Below are positions 45,255 to 55,663 of a stretch of DNA of 64,000 nucleotides, one piece after another. The notes below the pieces were generated by a model. The model saw only the letters and a program-made list of their open reading frames with translations. It was not told where the DNA came from and searched no databases. How positions within the stretch are numbered: the first letter of the stretch is position 1; each line of letters begins with the position of its first letter. The translations under genes and the position numbers were made by a program. Source of the DNA: Pollenia angustigena (taxonomy: Eukaryota > Arthropoda > Insecta > Diptera > Polleniidae); the NCBI GenBank assembly GCA_930367215.1, contig OV884059.1, positions 235,475,803 through 235,539,802 of the forward strand, in the 5' to 3' direction.

Positions 45255-45556
45255 CAGAATAATAAGCTGAAACAATTCTCAAGCATAAAAATAAAGTATT
45301 ATTGCAAAAAATAATGCATTTAAATGTATTTTGTTTGCTTAGTAATCACAAGAATTAAAATTTCACAAAAATAAAATGTTTTTCACAATTTTACACTTTT
45401 TTAATTCAAAATGGCGCGCACTTACCATAAGTATGTAAACAAACACAAGGAACCAACGGAACCAACATAAATAACTTTTGACACTAGGGTTCCAAATGGG
45501 GTAAACAGCTGACAAACATATGGGCCAACGAGTTTACCTTGTGTAAATATACCTTG

Positions 45557-46050
45557 ATTATTATGAAATACACATGTTTTGCCCTAAAAAATTAATTTAT
45601 TAATTAAATTAATTAATAATCGCTACTAACAGCTAATTTTTTAGTTAATTTAAAATACTCGATTAACCCATAGTGAGTACCCGTTAACTTTTCGCAGCGG
45701 CACAAGTGTTTTTAACGAATTTTTTTACCTTTTTAATAAAACAGAGAGTTTTAACACTTGTAGACTTTCATATATACTAAAGTTTAACCCGATTTTTTTC
45801 TATAATCGCAAAATTTAACACGGTTTCTTATTTTTATTCGCGATATTTACCCATTTTATTGAATCAAGAACTCCAAGTGTAAAAATTTACTTTGTTTTTA
45901 TAAATATATTTTTATTTTTACCCATTATTTTATATATTTTATTCAATAAATTTATTTTATAAATATTTTTTTACCAAAGATACCCATTTTTTTGTAAGAC
46001 TGTGTTATTTCTTTTTTGAGAATCGGATATATTTGCATATTTTTATCCTG
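45557..46050 (+). other. BEL leader segment, no gene
   Basis: AT-rich sequence between two insertions and upstream of gag. It includes an ATTAATTTATTAATTAAATTAA palindromic stretch and repeated TTTACCCATT words. No coding frame. Confidence 0.4.
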
Positions 46051-46053
46051 TAA

Positions 46054-46403
46054 GGCCCAGAACAGACGGTAAAACGCAACTGCAACGAAACCCTTTAGAA
46101 ATTATTGTTCTGAAACCAGTTTCAATCGTTTTCCACACACCCTGCAACCTAAACTGTACCAGAATGTAATGAAATTATCACAATCATTTAGATTTTCTTT
46201 GAGAACAGATGAAACGCAAACACGAGTTTCCTGTGCGCCGGTTTCAATGCAACTGATTTCCAATGCATTTCAAACCGGTCTCAAAATGGTCGTGTCGTGT
46301 GTGGTTCCTCAAAGGAGTCTATGGCATAAACGCAAACGAAACTCGAAAATAACTAGAAGTTGCAGTTTCGTTGCAGTTGCGTTTCACCGTCTGTTCTGCG
46401 CCT
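46054..46403. mobile_element. PIF/Harbinger-like MITE, TSD TAA
   Basis: The inverted repeats GGCCCAGAACAGACGGT...AACTGCAACGAAAC and complement (right end CCGTCTGTTCTGCGCCT) are flanked by TAA (46051-46053 and 46404-46406). A 3-bp TAA duplication fits PIF/Harbinger. The 350-bp element has no coding capacity. A different-sequence MITE of the same layout and length is at 55039-55391. Confidence 0.7.
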
Positions 46404-46517
46404 TAATTAACACAAGTTTAGTGATCGTTCTTTTTCCCATTTTTTTAAGCAAGTTTTTATCGGTTTGTTAATATGTATATTTCTTTTAAAATTTCTCCAT
46501 ATAAATTAAGATCAAAG

Positions 46518-47450
46518 ATGGATATGACTACGTTCATCCGCAATGCCGACCGTATGGCAGACTTTGAGGCATATATTGCCACTTTACCCGTAGCGGAACA
46601 CCAACTCGATTCTTTAAGTAGTCATGAGAAAGAGCTCAATCGGTTATGGGTAGCTGTTCGGTTAACATACGACTCCTTGTTAATTGAGGCCGAAAAATTA
46701 AAAGATCCCCAGATTAGAGAACTGAAAGCAAAATACTTTCACTCTTATGGCACCTATACCCGGGGGAAATCTCTTATTACAGGTCACCTAGAACGACTTT
46801 AATTAGCGACGCAGGTCGAAAGGTCAATTGCGCAAGCCGCACCCATGATTAATTTACCCCCTTGTGACATCCCAATATTCTATGGTGACTATAAGAGTTG
46901 GCCCTCATTTCGAGATATGTTCTCAGCTTTGTATGGTAATAACCCCCGTTTAACCCCAGTACAAAAATTGTACTACCTGTTGCAGAAAACTGCAAAAGAT
47001 GCACATGATACCATACAAACTGTGCCCCTTACCAACGATGGTTATGAGGTCGCATGGAAAAAGTTGGTTGACACTTATGAAAATAAAGATGCCCTCATAA
47101 ACGAACAGCTTCGAGCCCTTTTAAATATTAAACCGCTTTCACAAGAGTCAGGAGCGACTATTAAAAATTTGCAAAGAACGATAAATGATTGCATTGCGAA
47201 TTTGTCGTTACTTGAAGTAACCCCCGAAATATTTTACCACGTAATGCTTGTGTATATTTGTGCTACAAAGCTACCCGAAAACACTCTTAGTCTCTGGGAA
47301 CAATCAAAAAACATTCTAAAGAATCCCCTAAATGGGATGATATGCATGCTTTTTTGACAGCGCAATTTAAAACTCAAGAGTCAATTTCTGACATAAGGCA
47401 GTCTCATTTAAACCCCGTTTAAAACCCGAACAAACCCCCCTACAACTGGC
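46518..47450 (+). pseudogene. BEL gag remnant
   Basis: From ATG 46518 the protein begins with a helical capsid-like region (about 95 residues), then an in-frame TAA at 46800-46802. After that comes a block with IPIFYGDYKSWPSF and KLYYLLQ, typical of BEL/Pao gag. A frameshift near 47330 carries the frame on to about 47420. The product would form the capsid particle. It precedes the protease region on the same strand. It is disabled by the stop and frameshift. I leave the frames unjoined. Confidence 0.78.
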
Positions 47451-47561
47451 AATACCCGAAATACCCCTAATTTGAACGCTGCCAAAGAGTCATCAAATTA
47501 AAATAAGAGGATACAAAGTTTTGCGACCAAAACTGCTCCCACCCCAACTGTTTGTCGCTGT

Positions 47562-48296
47562 TTCCTTTGTCAAGGCTCTCACCCCATTAGACTTTTTCCC
47601 AGTTTTTTGAGTCAGAATGTTGATGAAAGAATGTCAACAGTGAAACGACTGAAGTGTTGTTCGAACTGTTTGGCAACTTCCTACGAGTACAGGAATTGTA
47701 AAAGTATTCATTTGTGTTCGCTTTGTAAACAGAAGCACCACTCCCTGTCTTCATCCCAACCCCCCGTTAGTTCAAACCCTAATCCAACTAGCAGTCACCC
47801 TCAACCCCCGCTTAATTTTGTCCCTTCAACTTCTACCGCGGCTCAGAATTTACATACTTATTCCGCACATCTCAAATCGAACCCCCACTCAGCAGTCCTT
47901 TTAGGCTCTGCAGTTTGCATAGTAAATTTCAACGACATTAGGTGTGCGGCCCGAGCCTTAGTTGACCCCGGTTCGCAAGGTACCTTTATTTCAAGGAGGT
48001 TACAAAGGAAGCTTGCAATTCCCACATTTTCCGTGCCTTCGACAGATGTCACGTGAATGATGGACTGCTTGGCTGGAAAATCCTCTACAATGTGCGCCCT
48101 AACGGTCGGTTTGCCGATCGACCCCGGCTTTAAACTTGAAATTAATGCGTACGTTGTTGAGAAAATCACCGGTCGGTTGCCCTCGTATAATATCTCTGAT
48201 ATTGTTACCTCAAGTTTCCCCGACATTACACTGACCGACGTCATGTGTACCGTTTGGATATACTTTTTGGAGGAAATGTGTATCCTAAAATTTTAA
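47562..48296 (+). pseudogene. BEL zinc knuckle and aspartic protease remnant
   Basis: A cysteine/histidine cluster (CFLCQ, CCSNC, LCSLC, KHH) at about 47562-47745 is followed by a Pro/Ser-rich spacer. A retroviral-type aspartic protease motif VDPGSQGTFIS follows near 47960. An in-frame TGA lies at 48054-48056. The frame runs to 48296, where a frameshift leads into the RT region. The protease would mature the polyprotein. Confidence 0.75.
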
Positions 48297-49189
48297 CTAC
48301 GGATGTCAGAATACATCCAAATGGCAACCTGATCACCCAGAGAACCGTGTTCGGGTGGATAGTCACAGGTGAAGTTTTTCAGCCCCAACCCTTGCACTCT
48401 ATAGCATCGTTTTGCACTCATCTCGAGTTAAACACCCAACTATCGCGTTTTTGGGAGCTTGAAGAAGTTCCTCAGGCGACACAGTTGTCTGAAGACGATG
48501 AATATTGTGAGGAACTTTACCGGACCACCACTTATAGAAACCCTGATGGCCGTTACGTGGTCTCTCTCCCATTTCGCCGTGAATTTTCTAATGAATTGGT
48601 ATTAGGAGATTCTCGGAAAAGCGCCTTTTCCCAATTTGTGCGAAATGAGACTCGCTTGTTAATAAACCCCAAATTGAAATTACAATATGACAATGTAGTT
48701 CGTGAATATTTCGAAATGGGACATGTAAATACTGTCAAAACCCCAGTTGCCACTGCACATAATTACTATTTGCTCCATCATGCAGTGTTCAAATCTGAAA
48801 GCGTTACCACAAAATTGAGATTGGTATTTAATGCTTCAAATCCCTCCTCCAATGGCGTGAGCCTTAATAATGCCCTATACTCCGATCCTGTCTTACAGAC
48901 AGATCTTACAATTTTATTGCTGCGTTGGCGGTTCTTCCATTACGTTTTTAATGCAGGCATTGAGAAAATATATCGACAGATACTTGTTCATCCCAACCAA
49001 ACCCAATATCAGCGGATATTGTTTCGTGATGATCCTGTAGCTGAAGTAAAGGACTATGAGATTTTACGGTCTCGTTTGGAGTGAATTGTGCGCCGTACTT
49101 AGCGTTACGTACTCTATTACAATTGGCTGACGATTGTAAACCCCTGAGTCCTGCGGCATCTGAAATTTTGAAAACCCAAATGTACGTCG
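48245..49189 (+). pseudogene. BEL reverse transcriptase, N-terminal part
   Basis: Continues from the protease by frameshift with a DILFGGNVYP block. RT motifs include RLVFNASNPSSNGVSLN and NAGIEKIYRQI. A frameshift lies near 49075, with normal frame again up to 49189. The frame is cut exactly at the catalytic aspartates by the Transib at 49190. The rest of the RT is at 52518. Several lesions show it was already decayed or has decayed since. Confidence 0.8.
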
Positions 49190-50121
49190 CACAGTGGCTG
49201 AAAATCGTTTTTCATCGGCCAAAAATCTGTAACTTTTGAACCGATAGAGATAATTTTGCAATTTTTTGCAGGAGAGAAGACTTCTTGAACTTTTTTACAG
49301 TTTTAATTTTGTTAAAATCCGTTCAGAAATTTAAGGTCAAAGTTAAACTTTTGATGTTTTTTAGCATTTAGTATGAAAATGCTAATGATTGAGATTGAGA
49401 ACTATGTTATTTTTTTATTAAATAAGTGGGATTTTTTTCTTAAAACAGTGGACTGAAAAACAACCCCATTTTTGATTAAGAAATACCCAAATTCCCAATC
49501 CCGGAAAACGGCTTAACATTTTTTTTTTTTGTTCAAAAAAGGCAATACAATTTACCACTCGATATTGATCAGAATTTTCTAGAAAATAATGGACATATTA
49601 GAAATCATTACTGTTCTAATTGTATAAAAATCGGTGTGTGGAAATATTAGAATTTTTTACTCAAATTAATTTTTTTTTTTTTTTGTTTGAAAAATTAGAT
49701 TTGGAATAGGGCATATGGGAGTATAAATGTCAAACTGACTAAAAATTGCTTCTACAAGCATACTCATAATGTTTTCTTTCGAAAAATATAAACATTTTTA
49801 TATATTTCTGGAGAAATTATTTTTTTATAAGCGTAAGAACAAATGAGTATTCGTATTACCTTTATATGCATATACATTCGCCTCGTATATACCACTATAC
49901 CTTTAAAAAAAATGCAGAAGCATGTTATAATACCAATGATCATTTTGTGAATAGGTTTCTACATTATCAACTCTACAACAGGTTCAACTGGAACCAGTTC
50001 CACTAGAATACTTTTAAATTAAAAAAATAAATAGATGTAAATTTTTAAATGTTTATTTTCGTTTTTACTTAAATAACAATAACGACAAAAAACATATTTT
50101 TTGCTTAAATAACAATAAAAG

Positions 50122-51067
50122 TTAATTATATCTACTATTCATTCGAATTGCCTCCAAATATTCCATACTTGGTTTTGTATAACCTCTGTCCTGTAGCAGC
50201 CCTTTTGCTTCTTCATCTAAGTCCCGATGTTCAACATTCCATTGACTTCGAATGCTAGAGATGAGCGGATCTGTCGTTGCCAACAGTATATTAAACAGAT
50301 CTTCATTTGTAAAATCTCGTGACATTTTTCTGGTATTGTGCTCCCTATAAAATCTGTAATCTTTATTCCTTTTTTCCTGGGCTTCCTCTGACAGATCTCC
50401 TAGTGGTACTAAATGCTCCCTAATGACATCCTCTTCATGATAAAGGATTTTATGAATGGTTGCAGACATATTTCTCCATGAATAATTGGTAGTATATATT
50501 CGTGCTGTTTCTTTGGCATAATCCCCAAATTTTCTATATTCAATTTGTTCATTGCATGCAAGTACATCAATGATTGTTTTAAATCTTGATATAAGACTTA
50601 TATCAACACCTGTTATTTCAGATGCTTTTTGGAATCAGAAAAGAACCTTCTTGCTGTATTCCCATCATTCGTATTGCCTGATCCTTGTTTTGGTTGGTCT
50701 ATAATCAACCCACATTTGCGAAATTCATCCTGAACATGCTTCTGTTTTATGCTTCTTAAATCCTTGTTGGTGTCATTGTTTCTTATTGATCCTGTAGGTA
50801 CAAAACTCAAATCATAACTGATTTTTAGTATGTGCTCCATAATTCGTATTCTTGTATGTAGCGGCGATAATCCAAATTCATATGCATTAGTATTATCCAA
50901 TGATTTTTCCGGGACTTGGTTTAATTTGCTTAATTTTGCAGTTCGGATCATATTTCAGTGCTACAGGAACATAAATTGAATTTTCCTTCAATGTAACATA
51001 AAACATCTTCCTCCTTTTTATTTTTAGAATACTCTTCGGATAATTCTTCATAGCTGAAGCTCTCCAT
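50122..51067 (-). pseudogene. Broken Transib transposase
   Basis: Minus strand. A short N-terminal piece starts at ATG 51067. After a stop (about 50950) comes a C-terminal-half segment with FGLSPLHTRIR and GSGNTNDGNTARRFF (50951-50613). After another break the final part follows, with TIHKILYH, LGDLSEEAQEKRNKDYRFYREH and TTDPLISSIR, to 50122. The region with the first catalytic Asp is absent, so most of the N-terminal half is deleted. It is the internal relic of the element 49190-52512. Confidence 0.85.
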
Positions 51068-52400
51068 TTTTATAGATATTTACAAATTATATTGTTATTG
51101 CTTAGATATATTTTAACAACTAAGATTTTATTCGAATACCACTGGCTTTTATACATAGCTTGCGTTATACTGTGTTCCTAGGTAGCATAATAAGCTAAAA
51201 TAAAAAAACTAAAATGGACTAAAGTAGGATACGCTTAAAATCCCACAGGTATTAGTAATTATATAATATAAAATACCTAGCACAACTTGGCTTGGTCCAA
51301 ACAGGTAGAAAAGTGCATTTGGGTTTAAAGTAGATACTTTCACCTTCCTACAGCTAGTAAAATCTCTCTAACCCCTTTGACCCTCATAAATTCTATACTT
51401 CTGAATTTCAATTTGACTACAATATAGAACCTGAAAAAATATTTAATAACACAGCAGGTATAATCGGTACAGTAATACAACATAACATTGTTTGAAGACT
51501 GCTTTACTACCAATATAAAAAATGTTGAACCCACTATTGATAAGAGTTTGACATAAAACATAATCCACCCGATTTAAAAACTAGAAAAAACGTTTTAAAT
51601 CAAGCCAAAAAATCCGTTTTATCCGAATATCTCCAAAGGCAAAGGAGATAACCTAAAAATTTAAGCATATTTTTTGTAGCACACCTTAAATTTAATTTTT
51701 TTTGAAATCCATAAAATATTTTTGGTGAATTTTTTGATAGTTTGAATTTCCGAGGTTACCAATTTTAGAGGTCTGCAAGTCACACTCCCGACCCTCCATT
51801 CTTTCAATTCAACTCAAAAGCTATCCGGCTATGACAGTTTAAAATTTCATTCAAATATGTTCAGCCGTTCATAAGAAGCAAAATAATTTTTCAAAACAAA
51901 ACGTTCGTAAACCATTGTGTTACATTTCAGTCATATAAGCAGCTCAAATGAAAATAGCAAAAAAAAAAATTTTGCGAGTAATTTCATTAAAATTAAAAAA
52001 GTGTTCAACAGACAGTTCCAAACAGTTGAACAAGTATATATGGGGTTAAAGAGGACACTTTCAGCTTTCTGATGGTACTAAAATCTCTTTAACCCATTTT
52101 GACCCTAACAAGTTCTACTCCTCTAAAATTCGGGTTTAACTAAAATATAGAACCTGGGGAAACATTTAATAACACATCAGGTATAAGTGATACAGTGATG
52201 TAATGAACCACTTCTTAAAGACTACTATCCCACTAATATAACAAAAAAAAATTCGACCAATTATTGATAACGGTTTGCGAGAAATCATAATTTAGTTCTG
52301 ATCAAATTTACAAAAATTAATTTTTTTCTAAAACAACATAACATATTTGTTTCCAGCAGCATGCCACAGCCACAATTATCAATATTTTAATCTAGTTTTT
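51068..52400. other. Non-coding part of the divergent Transib
   Basis: AT-rich, no gene. Two related paragraphs (about 51300-51600 and 52030-52300) share CTTTAACCC...TTGACCCT, ATATAGAACCTG and TTTAATAACACA-CAGGTATAA in the same order. They are a diverged direct duplication of about 700-bp spacing. Confidence 0.5.
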
Positions 52401-52512
52401 TGGATACCTTAGTTCTAATATGTTTGCTATCGAATGGCATTAAAATTTTTGAAATCGGCGATGACAAAAAATTGGACTTTTGGCCGATGAAATTCAATTT
52501 TCAGCCACAGTG

Positions 52513-53338
52513 CGTCGACGACGTGTTGGCTGGCTCTCATGAGCTAGAAGACGCTTTCAAGAGACGTAATGAACTAACCCATGTTCTTGGCTCTGCAGGT
52601 TTCGTTTTACGAAAATGGACAGCCAATCATTTACGACTCTTGGAAGATTTTCCCCGTGAGAATCTGCTTAATGCAGACTTCTTAAAATTTTCGGATGCTA
52701 GTACTACCAAAACCCTAGGCTTGCGATGGGATGCGACTAAGGATAGCTTCATTTTCAAAACTGCATCGCAGCCACGCCAGGATATTGTCATGAAGCGTGC
52801 TGTTTTGCCCGAAATAGCGAAGTTGTTTGACCCAGCCGGATGGTTTTCGCCGAAAATTATTGTGGCTAAAATTATAATGCAACAAATTTGAAAGGACAAG
52901 ACAGACTGGGATGAAGTTTTGCACCCCCTAACCCTATCTCAATGGCACGCATTTCTAAACGACTACCCTAATGTAGAGAAAATCAATATTCCAAGATGGG
53001 TTGATTTTCTCCCCGAAAATGAAATTGAACTTCATGCGTTTTGCGATCCCTCTGAAAAGGCGTACGGCGCTGCTCTGTACATTCGAAATGAGTCATCGAT
53101 AGCGATTACGACGCACTTACTCGCGTCAAAAACAAAGGTAGCTCCCGTGAAAGCGGAAACATTACCCCGTTTAGAGCTTTGCGGAGCGGCTTTGATGGCA
53201 AAAATGGTAGAATCATTGTGCTCCCAACTAAATCTAGACAGGAGGAAGGTTTACCTGTGGACTGATTCTACCATTGTTTTATCCTGGCTTAAAAAAAACC
53301 CTTGTGCCATTGGCCGACCTTTGTTAAAAACAGAGTAG
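52513..53338 (+). pseudogene. BEL reverse transcriptase C-terminal part and RNase H
   Basis: After the second CGTCG copy the coding sequence resumes with the two catalytic aspartates, then VLAGSHELEDA and a TLGLRW block. An in-frame TGA (52889-52891) replaces an expected Trp codon. The same frame goes on to an RNase H domain with HAFCDPSEKAYGAA, ETLPRLELCGA and WTDSTIVLSWL, up to about 53320. RNase H would remove the RNA template. It is broken by the stop and a following frameshift. Confidence 0.8.
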
Positions 53339-54280
53339 CGTTGATAGTGAATAAAGTTGGTAATGAAAACTGGTCACATGTAGATTCCAAGGACAACCCC
53401 GCTGATTTGGCAAGTCGTGGTATGCTTGCAAGAGATTTAACTGATAATTCTCTTTGGTGGCATGGCCCTGCGTGGTTCAGGCAACCTCGTGAATGCTGGC
53501 CGCGTCACCCCCCTATCGACCACAAGCACCTTAAATTTCAATCATTTTCTGTTCAGCTCGAACGCCCGTAGAACGATTTTCCGATTTACCCCGTGCAATG
53601 CGAATTATTTCGTATTGGTTTAGGTGTTTACAGTATTTAAGAACCCGTGAATGCTCGTAGGATACCTTGATTCTAACCCAGTCAGAAGTGAATTTCACTC
53701 GAAATCGCTTGATTCTTATATGTCAGCGGAATTTTATACCGGAGTATAGTCAGCTTTCCAAAGGTATACCCCTATCTTCAAAGAGCAGCCTACTCACTTT
53801 GACCCCGTTTACTGATTTTAATGGTCTGCACAGCGGACGTGAGAACAGCTTCAGGCGTTTTCACCCGGCCTTTCGAGAAGCTTATTCTCTTACTCAGTTC
53901 AGATACCCACTAATTCTTGTTTTTTCTCTCTTTTTATTCTCTTTTATTCTGTTTTACCCCGTCGAGTACATGACATCGTCCATTGAAGTTTCCTCCATCA
54001 CTAAGGCTACTCCCGAACCCGAGAAGAATAAAGGAAGAGGTAAAGTCGCAGCCAAACCCAGCCTGCAAACATATGCCAACATTGCTGCCATCTAACAATG
54101 ACCGCAACCCACACGACAACAACAACAACCCATATACAACCCAAGCACGCAGTCCAACCCCGGCCTTCAACGTTTCTGGATACACCCCAGACTCCGGCTA
54201 AATGCTCTCCAAAAAAAAAATTTTTTTTTTATGAATTGTTGACCCGCGTGATTCTTAGCCCTCGTTGTTGCAGTATAGCA
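53302..54280 (+). pseudogene. BEL post-RNase H region with truncated integrase
   Basis: Frame 53302-53571 has SHVDSKDNPADLASRG and WWHGPAWF, the typical link to integrase. A further piece near 53790-53840 (SSLLTLTPFTD) matches the start of the integrase zinc-binding region. No catalytic integrase core is found before the LTR, so it has been deleted. A separate frame at 53970-54095 with low-complexity Lys/Pro content precedes the 3' LTR and is of unclear origin. Confidence 0.65.
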
Positions 54281-54291
54281 AGGGGGCGGGA
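54281..54291 (+). other. Polypurine tract of the BEL element
   Basis: AGGGGGCGGGA immediately upstream of the 3' LTR, in the position where plus-strand DNA synthesis is primed. Confidence 0.6.
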
Positions 54292-54531
54292 TGTTTACGC
54301 GCAGAATGTAAACGGTCCCTGGTTATTGTTCAGTGGACTAATTACTGTTTCGTTGAGTTGAAGTTGTTGTTATTTATGTCAATGTTATTATTATTATTTA
54401 TGTATACTACTTACTCTGTAAACCCCAAAGTGTACGGTACGTACTGAGAAAAAACCCTAACCAAATACAATAAATAAAAACCCAATTAATTTTTTAAAAC
54501 CCAAAAATTAACCCCGTATTTTTTTTTCTCA
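54292..54531 (+). repeat. BEL 3' LTR
   Basis: TGTTTACGCGCAGA to TTTTCTCA, 240 bp, same orientation as 36727-36968. Visible differences are about six base changes, a 3-bp unit in the ATT run and one T in the terminal T-run. Confidence 0.92.
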
Positions 54532-54534
54532 CAA

Positions 54535-54687
54535 AATAATCACCCTTATTGTGTTTGGCGTATTTTAAAATACGCCTACGACTGTTTGGTAATAGATTAA
54601 AGGAAAATAGTTCACGTTCTCTTTAATCTATTACCAAACAGTCGTAGGCGTATTTTAAAAACGCCAAACACAATAAGGGTGATTATT
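54535..54687. repeat. Near-perfect hairpin, ~67-bp arms
   Basis: AATAATCACCCTTATTGTG... at 54535-54602 is complementary to 54621-54687 apart from one or two positions, with an 18-nt loop. It begins 3 bp after the BEL 3' LTR. It has no coding capacity and is probably a foldback MITE. It is too long and too perfect to be assumed a microRNA precursor, though a transcript would be a substrate for Dicer-type enzymes. Confidence 0.85.
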
Positions 54688-55035
54688 TTTAAGTGCATCA
54701 TAAAAAAAATAATGAATCATATCCCTATTATATGAAAAAGAAAGGCAAAAAATTTAAATTGAAAATGCAGTTGATCTGGCAGCTATATTTAATATTTAAA
54801 CTGTCGGTGAAGGGTGTCAATGATTTGGCACAGCTGAATATAGCACTCTAAATTGTTTTTAAATGAACTGTTTTATATACATATATTAATATTAAATTTA
54901 AAACTGTATTAAAAAAAATTTGTTGAAAATAATGAATGCATGACTAAATCTATTTTTGTAATAAGAAAAAAAATTTTACATAAGGGCACATATATTCAGG
55001 TAAGTTAATTCCCTTAGCAGCATTATTTATGCTGC
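54688..55035. other. hAT-internal filler, no gene
   Basis: AT-rich. A fragment near 54795-54850 (CTGTCGGTGAAGGGT...AGCACTCT) resembles the dispersed repeat at 58435-58490 and 61395-61445. Confidence 0.45.
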
Positions 55036-55038
55036 TAA

Positions 55039-55391
55039 AGCCTAGATTACACTATCTCACAAGTCTTACGTATTCCATAATACTTTGTGAGATAGAAATC
55101 TAATGAGTTTTGTTGCGACTGTCAAAAAATCTAATGTAGCATGACAGTTTGTGTTCACACCATCACACAAAGTATAAACACTTACACATGAAATAAAATG
55201 CAACCCTGATCCAATGAAAAGTATTATTGTTTAGAAATTTTTAAAAAAACGATGAAGTCGTATGGGATGTCAAATTTTTTTCATAATACTTGTCATTTTC
55301 GCGACACATTGCATTCACACTATCACACTTTGTCATAGTACTTGAGTGTTTGACATGTATTAATACAAAGTATAATAGTGTAATCTAGCCT
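55039..55391. mobile_element. PIF/Harbinger-like MITE, TSD TAA
   Basis: The inverted repeats AGCCTAGATTACACTAT and complement (ATAGTGTAATCTAGCCT) are flanked by TAA (55036-55038 and 55392-55394). It is 353 bp long with no coding. Internal ACAAAGTAT words recur in both orientations. Confidence 0.72.
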
Positions 55392-55487
55392 TAAGTGAAT
55401 ACTGCATAAGAGAATATTTTGCGTACCAGTACGAATTTTCATGCAAACTTGAATGTGCAGCTAAACGAAAAATTCTGTATAAATGTG

Positions 55488-55663
55488 CAGGGGTGTGCTG
55501 GAAATCGGAAACGCAAAACGTAAGAATTTGGAAGTTGTTTGTTATAAAATTCTGTTTAACAGAGAAATATTTGTCATAAAATTAATTTATTACTTAAATC
55601 TTATTAAAAACCCGACTTTTAAAATTGTTGCGTTTTACGTTTTTCATTTCCAGCACACCCCTG
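55488..55663. mobile_element. MITE with CAGGGGTGTGCTGG ends, copy 2
   Basis: A 176-bp copy of the family at 24828-25048. The ends CAGGGGTGTGCTGGAAATCG and complement are well kept, and the middle is shorter. The flanks TAAATGTG and ATAAAGTT are not a duplicate, so the target repeat has decayed or the superfamily is not hAT. Confidence 0.75.

Larger units (their letters stand above)
44058..45556. mobile_element. Inverted-repeat element with perfect 30-bp ends
   Basis: CAAGGTATATTTACACAAGG plus ten further bases at 44058-44087 is exactly complementary to 45527-45556. Secondary inverted blocks (GTTTGGAACCATAGTGTCAAAA and its partner near 45475-45500) lengthen the TIRs. No target duplication is visible. 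A mini relative is nested in the hairpin at 61462-61643. Its interior is taken up by a second inverted-repeat element. Confidence 0.75.
49190..52512. mobile_element. Second, divergent Transib element, TSD CGTCG
   Basis: The left end is CACAGTGGCTGAAAATCG; the right end is the complement of CACTGTGGCTGAAAATTG. They are flanked by exact CGTCG duplications (49185-49189 and 52513-52517). Inverted repeats extend about 38 bp. Heptamer, a 22-bp spacer and CCAAAA(A/G)TC are present at both ends. The transposase is on the minus strand and broken. It shares family motifs but little nucleotide similarity with the intact copy at 38588, so it is a different Transib lineage. Confidence 0.9.
36727..54531 (+). 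mobile_element. BEL/Pao LTR retrotransposon, heavily interrupted
   Basis: Two LTRs of about 240 bp in the same orientation bracket gag, protease, reverse transcriptase and RNase H remnants in BEL/Pao order. Five separate insertions interrupt it: hAT 37488-42551, hAT 42572-43980, the inverted-repeat element 44058-45556, MITE 46054-46403 and Transib 49190-52512. Removing them leaves about 6.3 kb, typical of BEL except that most of integrase is missing. The LTRs differ by about six substitutions and two small indels. No target duplication is recognisable (flanks AATAC and CAAAA), possibly because the right flank is altered by the hairpin at 54535. Confidence 0.85.

Noticed and set aside
44031..45580. 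Another hAT beginning CAGAGATAGGCAAAAGG
   Set aside because: No matching right terminus or 8-bp duplication found near 45570.
36722..54536. Target duplication of the BEL element
   Set aside because: The 5-bp flanks AATAC and CAAAA do not match; the duplication is lost or the right flank was altered by the hairpin insertion.
54535..54687. microRNA precursor
   Set aside because: Arms are too long and too perfect and there is no conservation evidence; a foldback MITE is simpler.
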